The translations under genes were made by a program, and so were the position numbers. 64,000 bases of DNA from Saprospiraceae bacterium. Lineage in GTDB: Bacteria; Bacteroidota; Bacteroidia; Chitinophagales; Saprospiraceae. Each line of letters starts with the position of its first letter. The stretch's first letter is position 1. Under the pieces are notes generated by a model. It was not told the DNA's origin, searched no databases, and worked only from the letters and a program-made list of their open reading frames with translations. Shown piece after piece: positions 16,230 through 25,011 of this stretch. The DNA lies in the NCBI GenBank assembly GCA_016714895.1, contig JADKBV010000001.1, positions 1,240,001 to 1,304,000 of the forward strand, in the 5' to 3' direction.

Positions 16230-16532
16230 TTATTCGTTTTCTGATGCTCCGTAAATATCCAATTCTTCTCCATCAGCAAGTTTAACGTAAGCCTTTTTAT
16301 AAGCACTTACCCTTCCTTTAACGATAGATGTTTTGGTATTTCTGGATTTTAATTTGGCAGGCATAATGGCTGTATTGACCTCAATTACATTGGTGGCATA
16401 CATAGTTTCGACTGCTTTCTTTATTTCAATTTTGTTAGCTGATTTATCAACCACAAAAGTGTAGACATTTTGTTTATTAGAACCTCTTTCTGATTTTTCA
16501 GAAATAACCGGTTTTATTAAAATCTGCTTCAT
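16230..16532 (-). CDS. rplW: 50S ribosomal protein L23
   Basis: 100 residues. Starts MKQILIKPVISEKSERGSN and carries TFVVDKSANKIEIKKAVE, which define the family. L23 is the docking site for trigger factor and SRP at the tunnel exit. Located 19 bases after rplD and 29 before rplB. Confidence 0.97.
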   Translation of the reverse strand: MKQILIKPVISEKSERGSNKQNVYTFVVDKSANKIEIKKAVETMYATNVIEVNTAIMPAKLKSRNTKTSIVKGRVSAYKKAYVKLADGEELDIYGASENE

Positions 16533-16551
16533 GACTCTTTGATTTAAGAAA

Positions 16552-17166
16552 TTACAATGATAGTTTTTTAATTGAATTTTCTGACATGATCAAAATATCA
16601 GCATTAAGGATCTGATATGTATTGACATCTTTTAATGTAGCCACACCGGATTTTGGTATATTCCTGCCGGAGAGGTATACATTTTTGTTGTCAGATTCCA
16701 GAACAACGATTGATTTTCCTTCCACCTGAAGATTGCTAAGTAACTTAACAAACTCTTTTGTGTTTGGCTTTTCGAACTGAAAATCTTCTACAACTTTCAA
16801 CATACCTTTTTGAGCTTTGTCGGAAAGTACAGAAACTTTTGCCAACAACTTCACTTTTTTATTAACATCGATATCATAATCATGCGGTTTAGGTCCGAAT
16901 ACACGACCTCCACCTCTGAAAAGAGGACTCTTCATTGATCCTGCTCTTGCAGTACCTGTTCCCTTTTGTCTTTTAATTTTTTTGGTTGATCTGGCAATTT
17001 CCCAACGTTCTTTTGCCTTGTGTGTACCTTGTCTTTGAGCTGCATTATATTGTTTTACAGCAAGGTATACTGCATGAGCACTTGGTTCAACACCAAAATA
17101 AGACTCCGGTAATTCAATTTGTCTTCCGGTACTTTGTCCTTGAATATTTAATACGTCGACTTTCAT
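16552..17166 (-). CDS. rplD: 50S ribosomal protein L4
   Basis: 204 residues from the ATG at 17166 (MKVDVLNIQGQSTG). A longer frame from a TTG at 17181 would overlap rplC and adds residues that do not resemble L4, so the ATG is preferred; it leaves a 4-base gap to rplC. The tunnel loop (KKIKRQKGTGTARAGSMKSP) and GGGRVFGPKPHDY are clear. In E. coli L4 represses the S10 operon; no matching leader is evident here. Confidence 0.97.
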   Translation of the reverse strand: MKVDVLNIQGQSTGRQIELPESYFGVEPSAHAVYLAVKQYNAAQRQGTHKAKERWEIARSTKKIKRQKGTGTARAGSMKSPLFRGGGRVFGPKPHDYDIDVNKKVKLLAKVSVLSDKAQKGMLKVVEDFQFEKPNTKEFVKLLSNLQVEGKSIVVLESDNKNVYLSGRNIPKSGVATLKDVNTYQILNADILIMSENSIKKLSL

Positions 17167-17170
17167 CTTC

Positions 17171-17791
17171 TTATTTTTCAATGATTACATAAGAACCTTT
17201 ACACCCTGGCACTGAACCTTGAATCAAAATAAGATTCTTTTCAGGTAAGAGTTTAACGATCTTAAGATTTTTTGTTTTAACTCGGTCGCCTCCCATTCTT
17301 CCGGCCATTCTTACTCCTTTAAAAACCCTTGAAGGCCATGCAGAAGCACCAACTGATCCCGGAGCTCTCAATCTGTTGTGCTGACCGTGTGTTGATTGAC
17401 CAACACCACTAAATTTATGTCTTTTTACAACACCTTGAAAACCTTTACCTTTAGATGTACCGATTGCACTTACCTTATCACCTTCAGAAAATACTTCTAC
17501 CAAATCAATGGCATCACCCAAAGCCTTAGCTCCCGGGTAATTACGGAACTCAACAACTTTTTGTTTTGGTGTTGTATCCGCATTTTTAAAGTGACCCTGT
17601 AATGGTTTGGTCACATTTTTTTCTTTTGCCTCACCACATGAAAGCTGTACTGCATCATAACCATCTGTTTCAATGGTTTTTACCTGAGTAACTATATTGG
17701 GTGTTGCTTCGATGACTGTACAGGCAACATTTTTGCCTGAAGCATCAAAAATACTGGTCATACCAATTTTTCTTCCTATTAATCCATTCAT
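17171..17791 (-). CDS. rplC: 50S ribosomal protein L3
   Basis: 206 residues. L3 starts assembly of the 23S 3' domain and its loop reaches the peptidyl transferase centre. Signature GKGFQGVVKRHKFSGVGQST (about residues 115-134) followed by GSVGASAWPSRVFKGVRMAGRMGGD is present (the latter holds the glutamine-methylation region of the family). It starts MNGLIGRKIGMTSIFD, lies 80 bases after rpsJ and 4 before rplD. Confidence 0.97.
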   Translation of the reverse strand: MNGLIGRKIGMTSIFDASGKNVACTVIEATPNIVTQVKTIETDGYDAVQLSCGEAKEKNVTKPLQGHFKNADTTPKQKVVEFRNYPGAKALGDAIDLVEVFSEGDKVSAIGTSKGKGFQGVVKRHKFSGVGQSTHGQHNRLRAPGSVGASAWPSRVFKGVRMAGRMGGDRVKTKNLKIVKLLPEKNLILIQGSVPGCKGSYVIIEK

Positions 17792-17871
17792 GATTAAAAA
17801 TTTAAACTAAAGTAAAACTTTAGATATTGGAAAACTATACCTTAGAATCTAAAAATTAAATAATCCGGCGG

Positions 17872-18180
17872 TTATGTGAGCTTAACCTGGATATCCACGC
17901 CACTCGGAAGCTCCAATTTGGAAAGAGCATCAACTGTTTTTTGAGTGGGTGTGAAAATCTCGATTACGCGTTTGTGGGTCCTTAACTGAAACTGCTCTCG
18001 AGATTTTTTATTCACGTGCGGGGAACGCAACACGGTAAAAACTTCCTTCTCGGTGGGCAGAGGAATCGGACCAGAAATAACAGCGCCGCTGTTCTTGACT
18101 GTTTTTACAATCTTCTCGGTACTTTTATCTACCAAGTTGTGATCGTAAGAACAGAGCTTTATCCTGATTTTTTGATTCAT
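17872..18180 (-). CDS. rpsJ: 30S ribosomal protein S10
   Basis: 102 residues. Starts MNQKIRIKLCSYDHNLVDKS and contains SGPIPLPTEKEVFTVLRSPH and VNKKSREQFQLRTHKR, the S10/NusE fold. Besides its ribosomal role S10 joins NusB in antitermination. First gene of the S10 section, with a well-formed promoter at 18221-18251 only about 40 bases upstream, so it can be transcribed independently of fusA. Confidence 0.97.
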   Translation of the reverse strand: MNQKIRIKLCSYDHNLVDKSTEKIVKTVKNSGAVISGPIPLPTEKEVFTVLRSPHVNKKSREQFQLRTHKRVIEIFTPTQKTVDALSKLELPSGVDIQVKLT

Positions 18181-18220
18181 AACCTAATTTTAAAATTTAT
18201 GTTATTTTTTTTTGAGGCCG

Positions 18221-18251
18221 CAAAGATAGCTCAAAAATATGAATTACCAAA
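18221..18251 (-). promoter_or_regulatory. Bacteroidota-type promoter upstream of rpsJ
   Basis: On the minus strand the sequence reads TTTG (18251-18248), 19 bases, then TATCTTTG (18228-18221). This fits the Bacteroidota sigma-A promoter consensus (-33 TTTG, spacing 19-21, -7 TAnnTTTG) exactly. It would start transcription about 30 bases before the rpsJ ATG and gives the S10-spc-alpha section its own promoter. Confidence 0.65.
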
Positions 18252-18283
18252 TAATTTTGTAAATATTTTAGAAAAACAAAATA

Positions 18284-20446
18284 TTAAGCTTTAATAGCTC
18301 CTTTTGCTTTCTCAATAATAGCATCTGAAACCCCTTTAGGTGCAGGTGCATAGTGACTAAACTCCATACTGCTGCTGGCACGTCCCGAGGTAATGGTTCT
18401 CAACTGAGTCACATAACCGAACATTTCAGACAAAGGTACTTCAGCTGAAATGGAAACAGCTCCACCAGATCTTGGCTCCTGTCCTTTAGGCATACCTCTT
18501 CTTCTGTTGAGGTCACCTATAACAGAACCTACGTATTCATCAGGAGATACAACTTCCAGCTTCATGATAGGCTCCAATAATACAGGGGCACATTTTTTGG
18601 CAGCTTCTTTAAAACCTTCCTTAGCACACAACTCGAATGCCAAAGGTTTAGAGTCGACTGCGTGTGTCTGACCATCATACAACCGTACTTTCATACTGTC
18701 GATATTGTAACCAGCCAATACACCATTGTCCATCATGGAGTTAAATCCTTTTACGATTGACGCAAAATATTCTTTAGGAACAGATCCTCCGAAAATATCA
18801 TTAACAAACTGTAGTTTTGTTTTTCCTGATTTAAAATCTTCTGATTGTAAAAAGGCATCATCAGAAGGCCCTAATTCAAAAGACATCTGAGCAAATAAAC
18901 CCGAACCACCTGATTGTTTTTTCAATCTTTCCGTATGTTCTACGCTTGCAGTCAATGCCTCTTTATAGTTTACCTGAGGAGCTCCTTCGTTAACTTCAAC
19001 TTTAAACTCTCTTCTCAACCTGTCAACAATGATCTCAAGGTGAAGCTCACCCATACCACTGATAACTGTTTGATTGGTTTCATCGTCATATCTTACTCTG
19101 AAAGTCGGATCTTCTTCAGCCAATTTTGACAAAGCCATACCTAACTTATCAAGGTCTTTCTGAGTTTTTGGTTCGATAGCCAATCCGATTACCGGATCAG
19201 GGAAAACCATACTTTCCAAAACGATCGGATGTGCTTCATCACAAAGCGTATCTCCGGTTCTGAGGTCTTTAAAACCTACACCAGCAGCAATATCACCGGC
19301 CTCTACCCTATCAATCGGGTTTTGTTTGTTGGCGTGCATTTGGTAAAGTCTGGAAATCCTTTCTTTATTGCCTGATCTTGTATTCAATACATAAGAACCT
19401 GCATCCAATGCACCTGAATATACTCTCATAAAGGCCAATCTTCCTACATAAGGGTCAGTGGCAATTTTAAAAGCAAGTGCTGCAAACGGATCTTTAACGG
19501 TAGGTCTTCTTTCTTCTTCTTTGTCTGTTTTAGGATTGGTTCCTGTGATAGCCTCCACGTCAAGAGGACATGGCAAGTAAGCACACACAGCATCCAAAAC
19601 AGCTTGAACACCTTTGTTTTTGAACGCAGATCCACACATAACCGGTGTGAAGGCCAAATCTATCACAGCCTTTCTGATAGCTGCCTGAATTTCCGGAACC
19701 GTAATAGAGTCCGGATCTTCAAAATATTTTTCCATCAAAGCTTCGTCATATTCTGCTACTGCTTCGATCAATTTTCCTCTTGTTTCTTCGACAATTTCCA
19801 CTAAGTCAGCAGGAATGTCGATAGTTTGGTACGTCATTCCCTGATCGTGCTCATTCCATACCATAGCTTCTTTGGTGATCAGGTCAATAGCACCTTTGAA
19901 TTTTTCTTCAGCTCCGATCGGAACCTGAAGTGGAATAGCATTGGCACCTAATTTTTCTTTAATATCATTTACAACATTAAAAAAGTCTGCTCCTGATCTG
20001 TCCATTTTATTGACAAATGCTATACTGGGAACTTTATATCTTTCTGCAAGTCTCCAGTTGGTTTCAGACTGAGGTTCAACACCGTCAACTGCACTGAATA
20101 AAAACACAAGACCATCCAAAACCCTTAAAGATCGGTTTACTTCTACTGTGAAGTCAACGTGACCGGGAGTATCGATGATATTGAAGTGATAAGACGTAGT
20201 GTCCGGAGTTGTCTGACCCTGATGAGTCGGATAGTTCCAGTTACAAGTAGTAGCCGCAGAAGTAATGGTAATACCTCTTTCCTGCTCCTGCTCCATCCAG
20301 TCCATCGTAGCAGCACCATCATGCACTTCTCCGATTTTATGACTTATACCTGTATAGTATAATATCCTTTCTGTGGTGGTCGTTTTACCTGCGTCAATGT
20401 GTGCCGCAATTCCAATATTTCTTGTATATTTTAAATCTTTTCCCAT
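18284..20446 (-). CDS. fusA: Elongation factor G
   Basis: 720 residues, a full five-domain EF-G that drives translocation with GTP. G1 motif AHIDAGKT at residues 15-22, G3 DTPGHVDF, G4 NKMD, and the domain IV tip region near YNIDSMKVRLYDG. It begins MGKDLKYTRNIGIAAHID. It lies between rpsG (59 bases) and rpsJ (103 bases). No tuf gene follows, unlike the E. coli str operon; in this phylum tuf is normally elsewhere. Confidence 0.98.
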   Translation of the reverse strand: MGKDLKYTRNIGIAAHIDAGKTTTTERILYYTGISHKIGEVHDGAATMDWMEQEQERGITITSAATTCNWNYPTHQGQTTPDTTSYHFNIIDTPGHVDFTVEVNRSLRVLDGLVFLFSAVDGVEPQSETNWRLAERYKVPSIAFVNKMDRSGADFFNVVNDIKEKLGANAIPLQVPIGAEEKFKGAIDLITKEAMVWNEHDQGMTYQTIDIPADLVEIVEETRGKLIEAVAEYDEALMEKYFEDPDSITVPEIQAAIRKAVIDLAFTPVMCGSAFKNKGVQAVLDAVCAYLPCPLDVEAITGTNPKTDKEEERRPTVKDPFAALAFKIATDPYVGRLAFMRVYSGALDAGSYVLNTRSGNKERISRLYQMHANKQNPIDRVEAGDIAAGVGFKDLRTGDTLCDEAHPIVLESMVFPDPVIGLAIEPKTQKDLDKLGMALSKLAEEDPTFRVRYDDETNQTVISGMGELHLEIIVDRLRREFKVEVNEGAPQVNYKEALTASVEHTERLKKQSGGSGLFAQMSFELGPSDDAFLQSEDFKSGKTKLQFVNDIFGGSVPKEYFASIVKGFNSMMDNGVLAGYNIDSMKVRLYDGQTHAVDSKPLAFELCAKEGFKEAAKKCAPVLLEPIMKLEVVSPDEYVGSVIGDLNRRRGMPKGQEPRSGGAVSISAEVPLSEMFGYVTQLRTITSGRASSSMEFSHYAPAPKGVSDAIIEKAKGAIKA

Positions 20447-20505
20447 GATAATGGTTATGGATAACTTTTAATTACGTAAAATGAATTACAAAATAAAAAA
20501 ACGGA

Positions 20506-20973
20506 TTAAGCCTTAAAGTGAGCAAATGCTCTGTTGGCTTCTGCCATTCTGTGGGTATCTTCACGTCTTTTAACAGACGCACCTTCCCCTTTGCTTGCTG
20601 CAATCAGTTCAGCAGCCAATTTGTCTGCCATACCTTTTCCACTTCTCGCACGAGAGAATCTGATCAACCATTTGATACCAATTGACAACCTTCTTGCAGG
20701 TCTGATCTCTGTAGGAATCTGAAAGGTTGCACCTCCGATTCTCTTACTTCGGACTTCAACTGCCGGCATGGTATTTTCCAATGCTTTTTTCCAGATATCA
20801 TGAGGATTGTCGCTGGTTTTTTCAGCGATTCTATCCATGGCATCATAAAAAATAGCGTATGAAACACTTTTTTTACCTTCCCACATCATATTATTAACGA
20901 ATTGGGTGACCATCGGGTCATTAAATCTTGGATCCGGTTGAATGAATCTCTTTTTTGGTTTTCTTTTTCTCAT
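20506..20973 (-). CDS. rpsG: 30S ribosomal protein S7
   Basis: 155 residues. Starts MRKRKPKKRFIQPDPRFNDP, then VTQFVNNMMWEGKKSVSYAI and the RRLSIGIKWLI block. S7 organises the 30S head and contacts the E-site tRNA. It is 36 bases after rpsL and 59 before fusA. Confidence 0.97.
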   Translation of the reverse strand: MRKRKPKKRFIQPDPRFNDPMVTQFVNNMMWEGKKSVSYAIFYDAMDRIAEKTSDNPHDIWKKALENTMPAVEVRSKRIGGATFQIPTEIRPARRLSIGIKWLIRFSRARSGKGMADKLAAELIAASKGEGASVKRREDTHRMAEANRAFAHFKA

Positions 20974-21009
20974 CTTTTACAATGATATTGTGATAATTTT
21001 ATGAATATA

Positions 21010-21384
21010 CTATTTCTTAGGGGCTTTAGCTCCATATTTTGACCTTGATTGAAGTCTTTTTGCAACACCGGCTGTATCCAATGCTCCTCTGACGATGGTG
21101 TAACGAACACCAGGAAGGTCTTTTACCCTACCACCTCTCACCAATACGATGGAGTGCTCCTGTAGGTTGTGTCCTTCTCCCGGAATATAAGCTATCACCT
21201 CAATCTGGTTTGTCAGACGAACTTTAGCTACTTTTCTCAAAGCAGAGTTTGGTTTCTTAGGTGTAGTTGTATAAACCCTTGTACACACTCCTCTTTTCTG
21301 AGGGCATGAATCCAATGCCCGGGATTTAGAGGCAACGACTACCTTTTCTCTACCTTTTCTTACAAGTTGATTAATAGTTGGCAT
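21010..21384 (-). CDS. rpsL: 30S ribosomal protein S12
   Basis: 124 residues from the ATG at 21384 (MPTINQLVRKGREK). An open frame continues upstream to 21453, but it would begin inside the probable promoter and its sequence is not S12-like. The decoding loop KKPNSALRKVAKVRL carries the Lys where streptomycin-resistance mutations occur, here wild-type; the second loop GGRVKDLPGVRY holds the conserved Asp that is methylthiolated in many bacteria. First gene of the supercluster. Confidence 0.97.
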   Translation of the reverse strand: MPTINQLVRKGREKVVVASKSRALDSCPQKRGVCTRVYTTTPKKPNSALRKVAKVRLTNQIEVIAYIPGEGHNLQEHSIVLVRGGRVKDLPGVRYTIVRGALDTAGVAKRLQSRSKYGAKAPKK

Positions 21385-21450
21385 ACTATTTTTTAATTTA
21401 TAAATATATAAAATGATACGGGCAAAACATACCCTTTTCAAAAAGAGACG

Positions 21451-21458
21451 CAAAGGTA
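21451..21458 (-). promoter_or_regulatory. Candidate -7 promoter box for rpsL
   Basis: TACCTTTG on the minus strand, matching TAnnTTTG, about 67 bases before the rpsL ATG. The -33 element is not recognisable. Its position supports the shorter S12 start. Confidence 0.4.
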
Positions 21459-21667
21459 AACTTTATTTTTGTTCCGAAGTAATATTTTTGTTCAAATTTT
21501 TTTATAAAATTTTCAGAATATGGCATTTATGAATTTTTTTTCTCAAAAATTGAAAATATTTGACCCAAAAGAAAGTAATATCCACTGTTTGTAGAAAAAA
21601 TTGCCCCGATTGGTAGATCGATTCCTTCATTTTGTATTTTCTATTTTTTCAGTTGATATATTGCACG

Positions 21668-21675
21668 TAATTTTG
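21668..21675 (+). promoter_or_regulatory. Candidate -7 promoter box for the dehydrogenase gene
   Basis: TAATTTTG on the plus strand, 26 bases before the ATG at 21701; matches TAnnTTTG. No TTTG lies 19-21 bases upstream. Confidence 0.3.
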
Positions 21676-21700
21676 GCTTTCTTAACAAAATCAAACATTT

Positions 21701-22663
21701 ATGAAAGCAGCCATTTACAAAAAATACGGTTCACCTGATGTTGTTCAAATAACAGAGTTGTCAAAACCCGTACCTGCAGATGACGAAATACTGATTCGGA
21801 TGTATTTTTCTACAGTCAACAGGACAGATACAGGTTTTCGTAGTGCAGAATATTTTATTTCCAGATTTTGGAGCGGATTGTTTGTTCCGAAATATCAGGT
21901 TTTAGGTTGCGAATTTGCCGGTATTGTAGAATCAACAGGGAGCAATAGTTCTTCGTTTAAAGTGGGAGACGCTGTATTTGGTTTTAATGATCAACGATTC
22001 GGAGGCCATGCAGAATATATGTTGGCAAAAGAAACAGATGCTATGGCCAAAATCCCTGAAGGTATTTCTTTGGAAACAGCTGCGGCCATCGCTGAAGGGG
22101 CTCACTATGCCTTGGGAAATATTCGCGCTTCCGGTATTCAAAAAGGTCAGACTGCCTTGGTCTATGGTGCTACAGGTGCTATAGGTAGTGCCGCTGTACA
22201 ATTACTAAAATATTTTGGGGTTCGCGTAGTAGCTGTAGGTAATACCAAAAATATCGAATTGATCAGAAATATGGGTGCAGATGTGGTTATTGATTATCAG
22301 AAAGAGGATTTCACCCAATGGAAAGAAAAATATCATTTGGTTTTTGACGCTGTAGGCAAATCTTATTTTGGTGCCTGTAGACCGCTTTTAGAAAATAACG
22401 GGGTTTATATATCCACAGAATTGGGTAAAAACGGTGAAAATGTATGGCGGGCGGTTTGGGGTAAAATAACCGGAGGAAAAAGAATTCTTTTTCCTATTCC
22501 TGAATCCAAAAAATCGGATATGGAATTTCTCGCTGCCCGTGTAGCTGACGGAAGTTTTAGTCCTGTCATCGATAAGACGTATGTGCTGGATGACATAAAA
22601 GAAGCTCACCAATATGTAGGTAGCGGTCAGAAAACGGGAAATGTGTTGATAAAAATCCGTTAG
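21701..22663 (+). CDS. NAD(P)-dependent alcohol dehydrogenase, quinone-oxidoreductase type
   Basis: 320 residues, the length of the zinc-free quinone-oxidoreductase branch of the medium-chain dehydrogenases. The N-terminal GroES-like domain has the pattern VLGCEFAGIVESTG (about residues 67-80) and GDAVFGF. The nucleotide-binding fold has VYGATGAIGSAAVQLLKYFG (about residues 150-169). The Cys and His zinc ligands of the zinc enzymes are not evident. Substrate unknown; it acts in the cytosol. Divergent from rpsL and convergent with the glycosyltransferase gene, so it is transcribed alone. Confidence 0.88.
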   Translation: MKAAIYKKYGSPDVVQITELSKPVPADDEILIRMYFSTVNRTDTGFRSAEYFISRFWSGLFVPKYQVLGCEFAGIVESTGSNSSSFKVGDAVFGFNDQRFGGHAEYMLAKETDAMAKIPEGISLETAAAIAEGAHYALGNIRASGIQKGQTALVYGATGAIGSAAVQLLKYFGVRVVAVGNTKNIELIRNMGADVVIDYQKEDFTQWKEKYHLVFDAVGKSYFGACRPLLENNGVYISTELGKNGENVWRAVWGKITGGKRILFPIPESKKSDMEFLAARVADGSFSPVIDKTYVLDDIKEAHQYVGSGQKTGNVLIKIR

Positions 22664-22843
22664 ACATTTAGTTTTGATAACTTATTAAAACACCTTATAA
22701 ACTAAAACAACCAAACTCTTTGTGTCATTACTTTCAGGAAGTTTTGATATCCGGAAAACATTTAATGTCCTTAGATTACCCATTAACTATATAATCTCCG
22801 GAAGAAAGGATTTTAATTTTGAATAAAAGAATCCATGGTAATA

Positions 22844-24103
22844 TCAATAATCTGCTAACCCATCATCCTTTCGAATAGGATAATTGTTTAAAATATTTTT
22901 CCATTGTTTTGAAATTGTTTCCCATCTGAATTCCGGTTTAGCTGCATGAAGCCGGCATTTTTCAGCTATCATTTCCAAAAACTTTTGGTCATTAACAAGG
23001 GAAACCATTTGCGCACTTAAAACCAAAGGATCAATTTCAAACATCATAAACGGGTTTGTATCCAACTTGATTTCGGCCTTTACAGGTGAAATCAGTGCAA
23101 CCTCCTTCCAGATTTCACCCGGACATGTGTGATCCGGCACAATCTGAGCAGCTCCACATGCAGCGTGTTCAAAACTAATCAAACCCCACCCTTCACCGTA
23201 ACTGGTGTTGACTCCTATATCACAGGCACGATATAAATCGCCAAGAAGCTGGTCTTCGCTATACTTTTCACCCATCGGATTAAACAAAATAAAATCACTG
23301 TATCCGCTATCGCTGATCAGGTTCTGTAATTCTTTTGTTTTGATTTCATTCGTATTTGGGGTGTGTAAAACGAGATACACCGGCACTTTGCAATCAGGTT
23401 TGGCCAAAACAAATGCATCGATAGTTGCTTTGAGGTTTTTTCTCTCATTGTAACGGTTGGCATTAAGTATAAAAACAGCATTTTCAGCTTCATTCACCGG
23501 AAACAGTTTTTTCTTTAAGGCTCTTTTTTCATTTGAAGAAGAAGGAGGAAAAAACAGACTGAGATCCACTCCGTGATAGCAGTGTGTTACTTCCGGAATT
23601 GTTATTGTTTCATGCGGATTTTGGTTAAAATATTGTTTCATGGTACGTTTTGTATCTTCAACAGCGCCCTGATGATACAAAACCAATTCATCCAGAAAAA
23701 AAGCACTTTTTACATCTTCAATGTCGATAAAACTTCCGTCCATGGGAACATAAGCCACCAATTTTATTCCCTTGGCTTTAAGTGGTGTCCATTCGAGAGC
23801 ATAGTTTTTCAGCATAAAAAAATCATTAAGCAAAAGAACCGTAGTTACTTCCAATTCAGATGCCAGATCTGCGGCACCTCTTGCGCCATATACGTCACCA
23901 CCTTTGGTATTGGCAGGGTACAACGTATAATGTTTGTGGTGGGTGATGTCTCCTTTGTAACCTATACCCAACCAATGTATGTCATAATCAAGGGACAGGT
24001 GTTTAAACAAAAACTCAAAAACCCTGGTAAAACTAAAACCATATACAAATAAACCAACTGCCAGAACAGTTGGTTTATTTTCGGATTTTGCGGATCGGAT
24101 CAA
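22844..24103 (-). CDS. Glycosyltransferase, GT4-like
   Basis: 419 residues, probable GT-B fold. The C-terminal half has the nucleotide-sugar-binding features: NRYNERKNL (residues 216-224, with Arg217 and Lys222) and SYGEGWGLISFEHAACG (301-317, with Glu304 and Glu312). The N-terminal half is divergent. Translation must start at TTG 24103, because no ATG lies near the conserved beginning KPTVLAVG. The TTG overlaps the TGA of the upstream unknown gene (TTGA), which suggests translational coupling. Sugar donor and acceptor cannot be read from the sequence. Confidence 0.85.
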   Translation of the reverse strand: MIRSAKSENKPTVLAVGLFVYGFSFTRVFEFLFKHLSLDYDIHWLGIGYKGDITHHKHYTLYPANTKGGDVYGARGAADLASELEVTTVLLLNDFFMLKNYALEWTPLKAKGIKLVAYVPMDGSFIDIEDVKSAFFLDELVLYHQGAVEDTKRTMKQYFNQNPHETITIPEVTHCYHGVDLSLFFPPSSSNEKRALKKKLFPVNEAENAVFILNANRYNERKNLKATIDAFVLAKPDCKVPVYLVLHTPNTNEIKTKELQNLISDSGYSDFILFNPMGEKYSEDQLLGDLYRACDIGVNTSYGEGWGLISFEHAACGAAQIVPDHTCPGEIWKEVALISPVKAEIKLDTNPFMMFEIDPLVLSAQMVSLVNDQKFLEMIAEKCRLHAAKPEFRWETISKQWKNILNNYPIRKDDGLADY

Positions 24104-24633
24104 AACAGATTTACAGGTGTGTACATCACTGATGTTCCTACTGTGACAGGCATCAACTGAATCGGATATGCAACTATATTAAAATTGTAATCACTAAATT
24201 CTATTCCGCCTGATCCATCTAAAACCGAGACCAAAGTATAAGCCATATTGCCCCAGGTTCCGCAACTGAGTGATGCGTAGATTTGTTCCAATGATAAAAG
24301 GGCACTTCCTGCGCCTATACCGGTAAGAAATGTAAACAAATTGCCGGCAGGAAGATTATTAGACTGTAATCTCGATGTGGTCAGAATGAGCATATATCCG
24401 CTGTTGTTGAGGTAAGGTGTCAACTGTGAAGGTACCTGTTGATTATTTGTAAAAGTAAAATTTTCAACAACATTGAGGTTACTTCTGTCGACGACCAAAG
24501 CCCAGTATACATTTACCAAAGTAACTCCTCCGGGAGGATAGTACCGGTTGGTTCCCATGACCAGGCTGCTGTTGTCAGAATAAGCTCCGTTCCATACTAC
24601 CGTTTGTATGGTTAAAGGGACATTTGATGCCAT
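24100..24633 (-). CDS. Conserved small protein of unknown function, coupled to a glycosyltransferase
   Basis: 177 residues, not firmly recognised. No signal peptide, no long hydrophobic segment and only one Cys, so probably cytosolic. The order of elements in the middle (YWALVVDRSNLNVVENFTF, then YMLILTTSRL, a Gly/Ala helix, then WGNMAYTLVSVLD) faintly recalls the ILEI/FAM3 fold, which in the mammalian enzyme POMGnT1 forms a glycan-binding stem; this is a guess from pattern order only. Its stop overlaps the start of the glycosyltransferase gene, so the two products probably work together. Confidence 0.6.
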   Translation of the reverse strand: MASNVPLTIQTVVWNGAYSDNSSLVMGTNRYYPPGGVTLVNVYWALVVDRSNLNVVENFTFTNNQQVPSQLTPYLNNSGYMLILTTSRLQSNNLPAGNLFTFLTGIGAGSALLSLEQIYASLSCGTWGNMAYTLVSVLDGSGGIEFSDYNFNIVAYPIQLMPVTVGTSVMYTPVNLF

Positions 24634-25011
24634 AAAATTTTGATTTTAAGAGTTAAAAAGAACAAAAGTAAAGTTCGGAAAAGAGTGAAAAAACCGTATA
24701 AATACCTGAATTATATATTTATTAATTAAGTTAAAATTTATGTTTTTTCATTCATACTTTTGTCAGGAAATAATCATTAAATCAGCCTGAAAAACCAAAC
24801 TTAACCTTAGCCGGAGGTTTTCATTTTTTTAAAATTTGTTGTTGCAAAATGAATATATTTATATTGCCAAAAAACAAGTAGAAACAGAATAAAAATACCG
24901 CTTTTAAAAAAGGGTCAAAACCTTTATTGGTGTCATTTATAAAATATTTACAGAAAAAGTAAACATATTAAATATTTTTGTAATATATTTGGCCTTTAAA
25001 ACAGGATTTGT
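24634..25011. other. Divergent intergenic region, 378 bases
   Basis: Separates a minus-strand unknown gene from a plus-strand secreted-protein gene. It holds a TACTTTTG box on the minus strand (24670-24663) 30 bases upstream of the unknown gene, a plus-strand TACTTTTG (24755-24762) followed by a hairpin and T-run (24788-24830), and a plus-strand TATATTTG about 20 bases before the ATG at 25012. Confidence 0.4.
24755..24830 (+). ncRNA. Candidate small RNA with terminator
   Basis: A -7-like box TACTTTTG (24755-24762) is followed about 25 bases later by a hairpin: TGAAAAACC (24788-24796) against GGTTTTCA (24816-24823), with one bulged A, then seven T (24824-24830). A transcript of about 60 bases would fit. 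No -33 element is visible and no homologue is known to me. Confidence 0.2.

Noticed and set aside
17167..17181. Upstream TTG start of L4 overlapping rplC
   Set aside because: The ATG at 17166 gives the normal L4 N-terminus and avoids the overlap.
21385..21453. 23-residue N-terminal extension of S12
   Set aside because: S12 begins MPTINQL in all relatives known to me, and the extension would overlap the probable -7 promoter box.
23573..24052. 159-codon plus-strand frame opposite the glycosyltransferase
   Set aside because: It is antisense to a well-supported gene, and its composition is that of a shadow frame.
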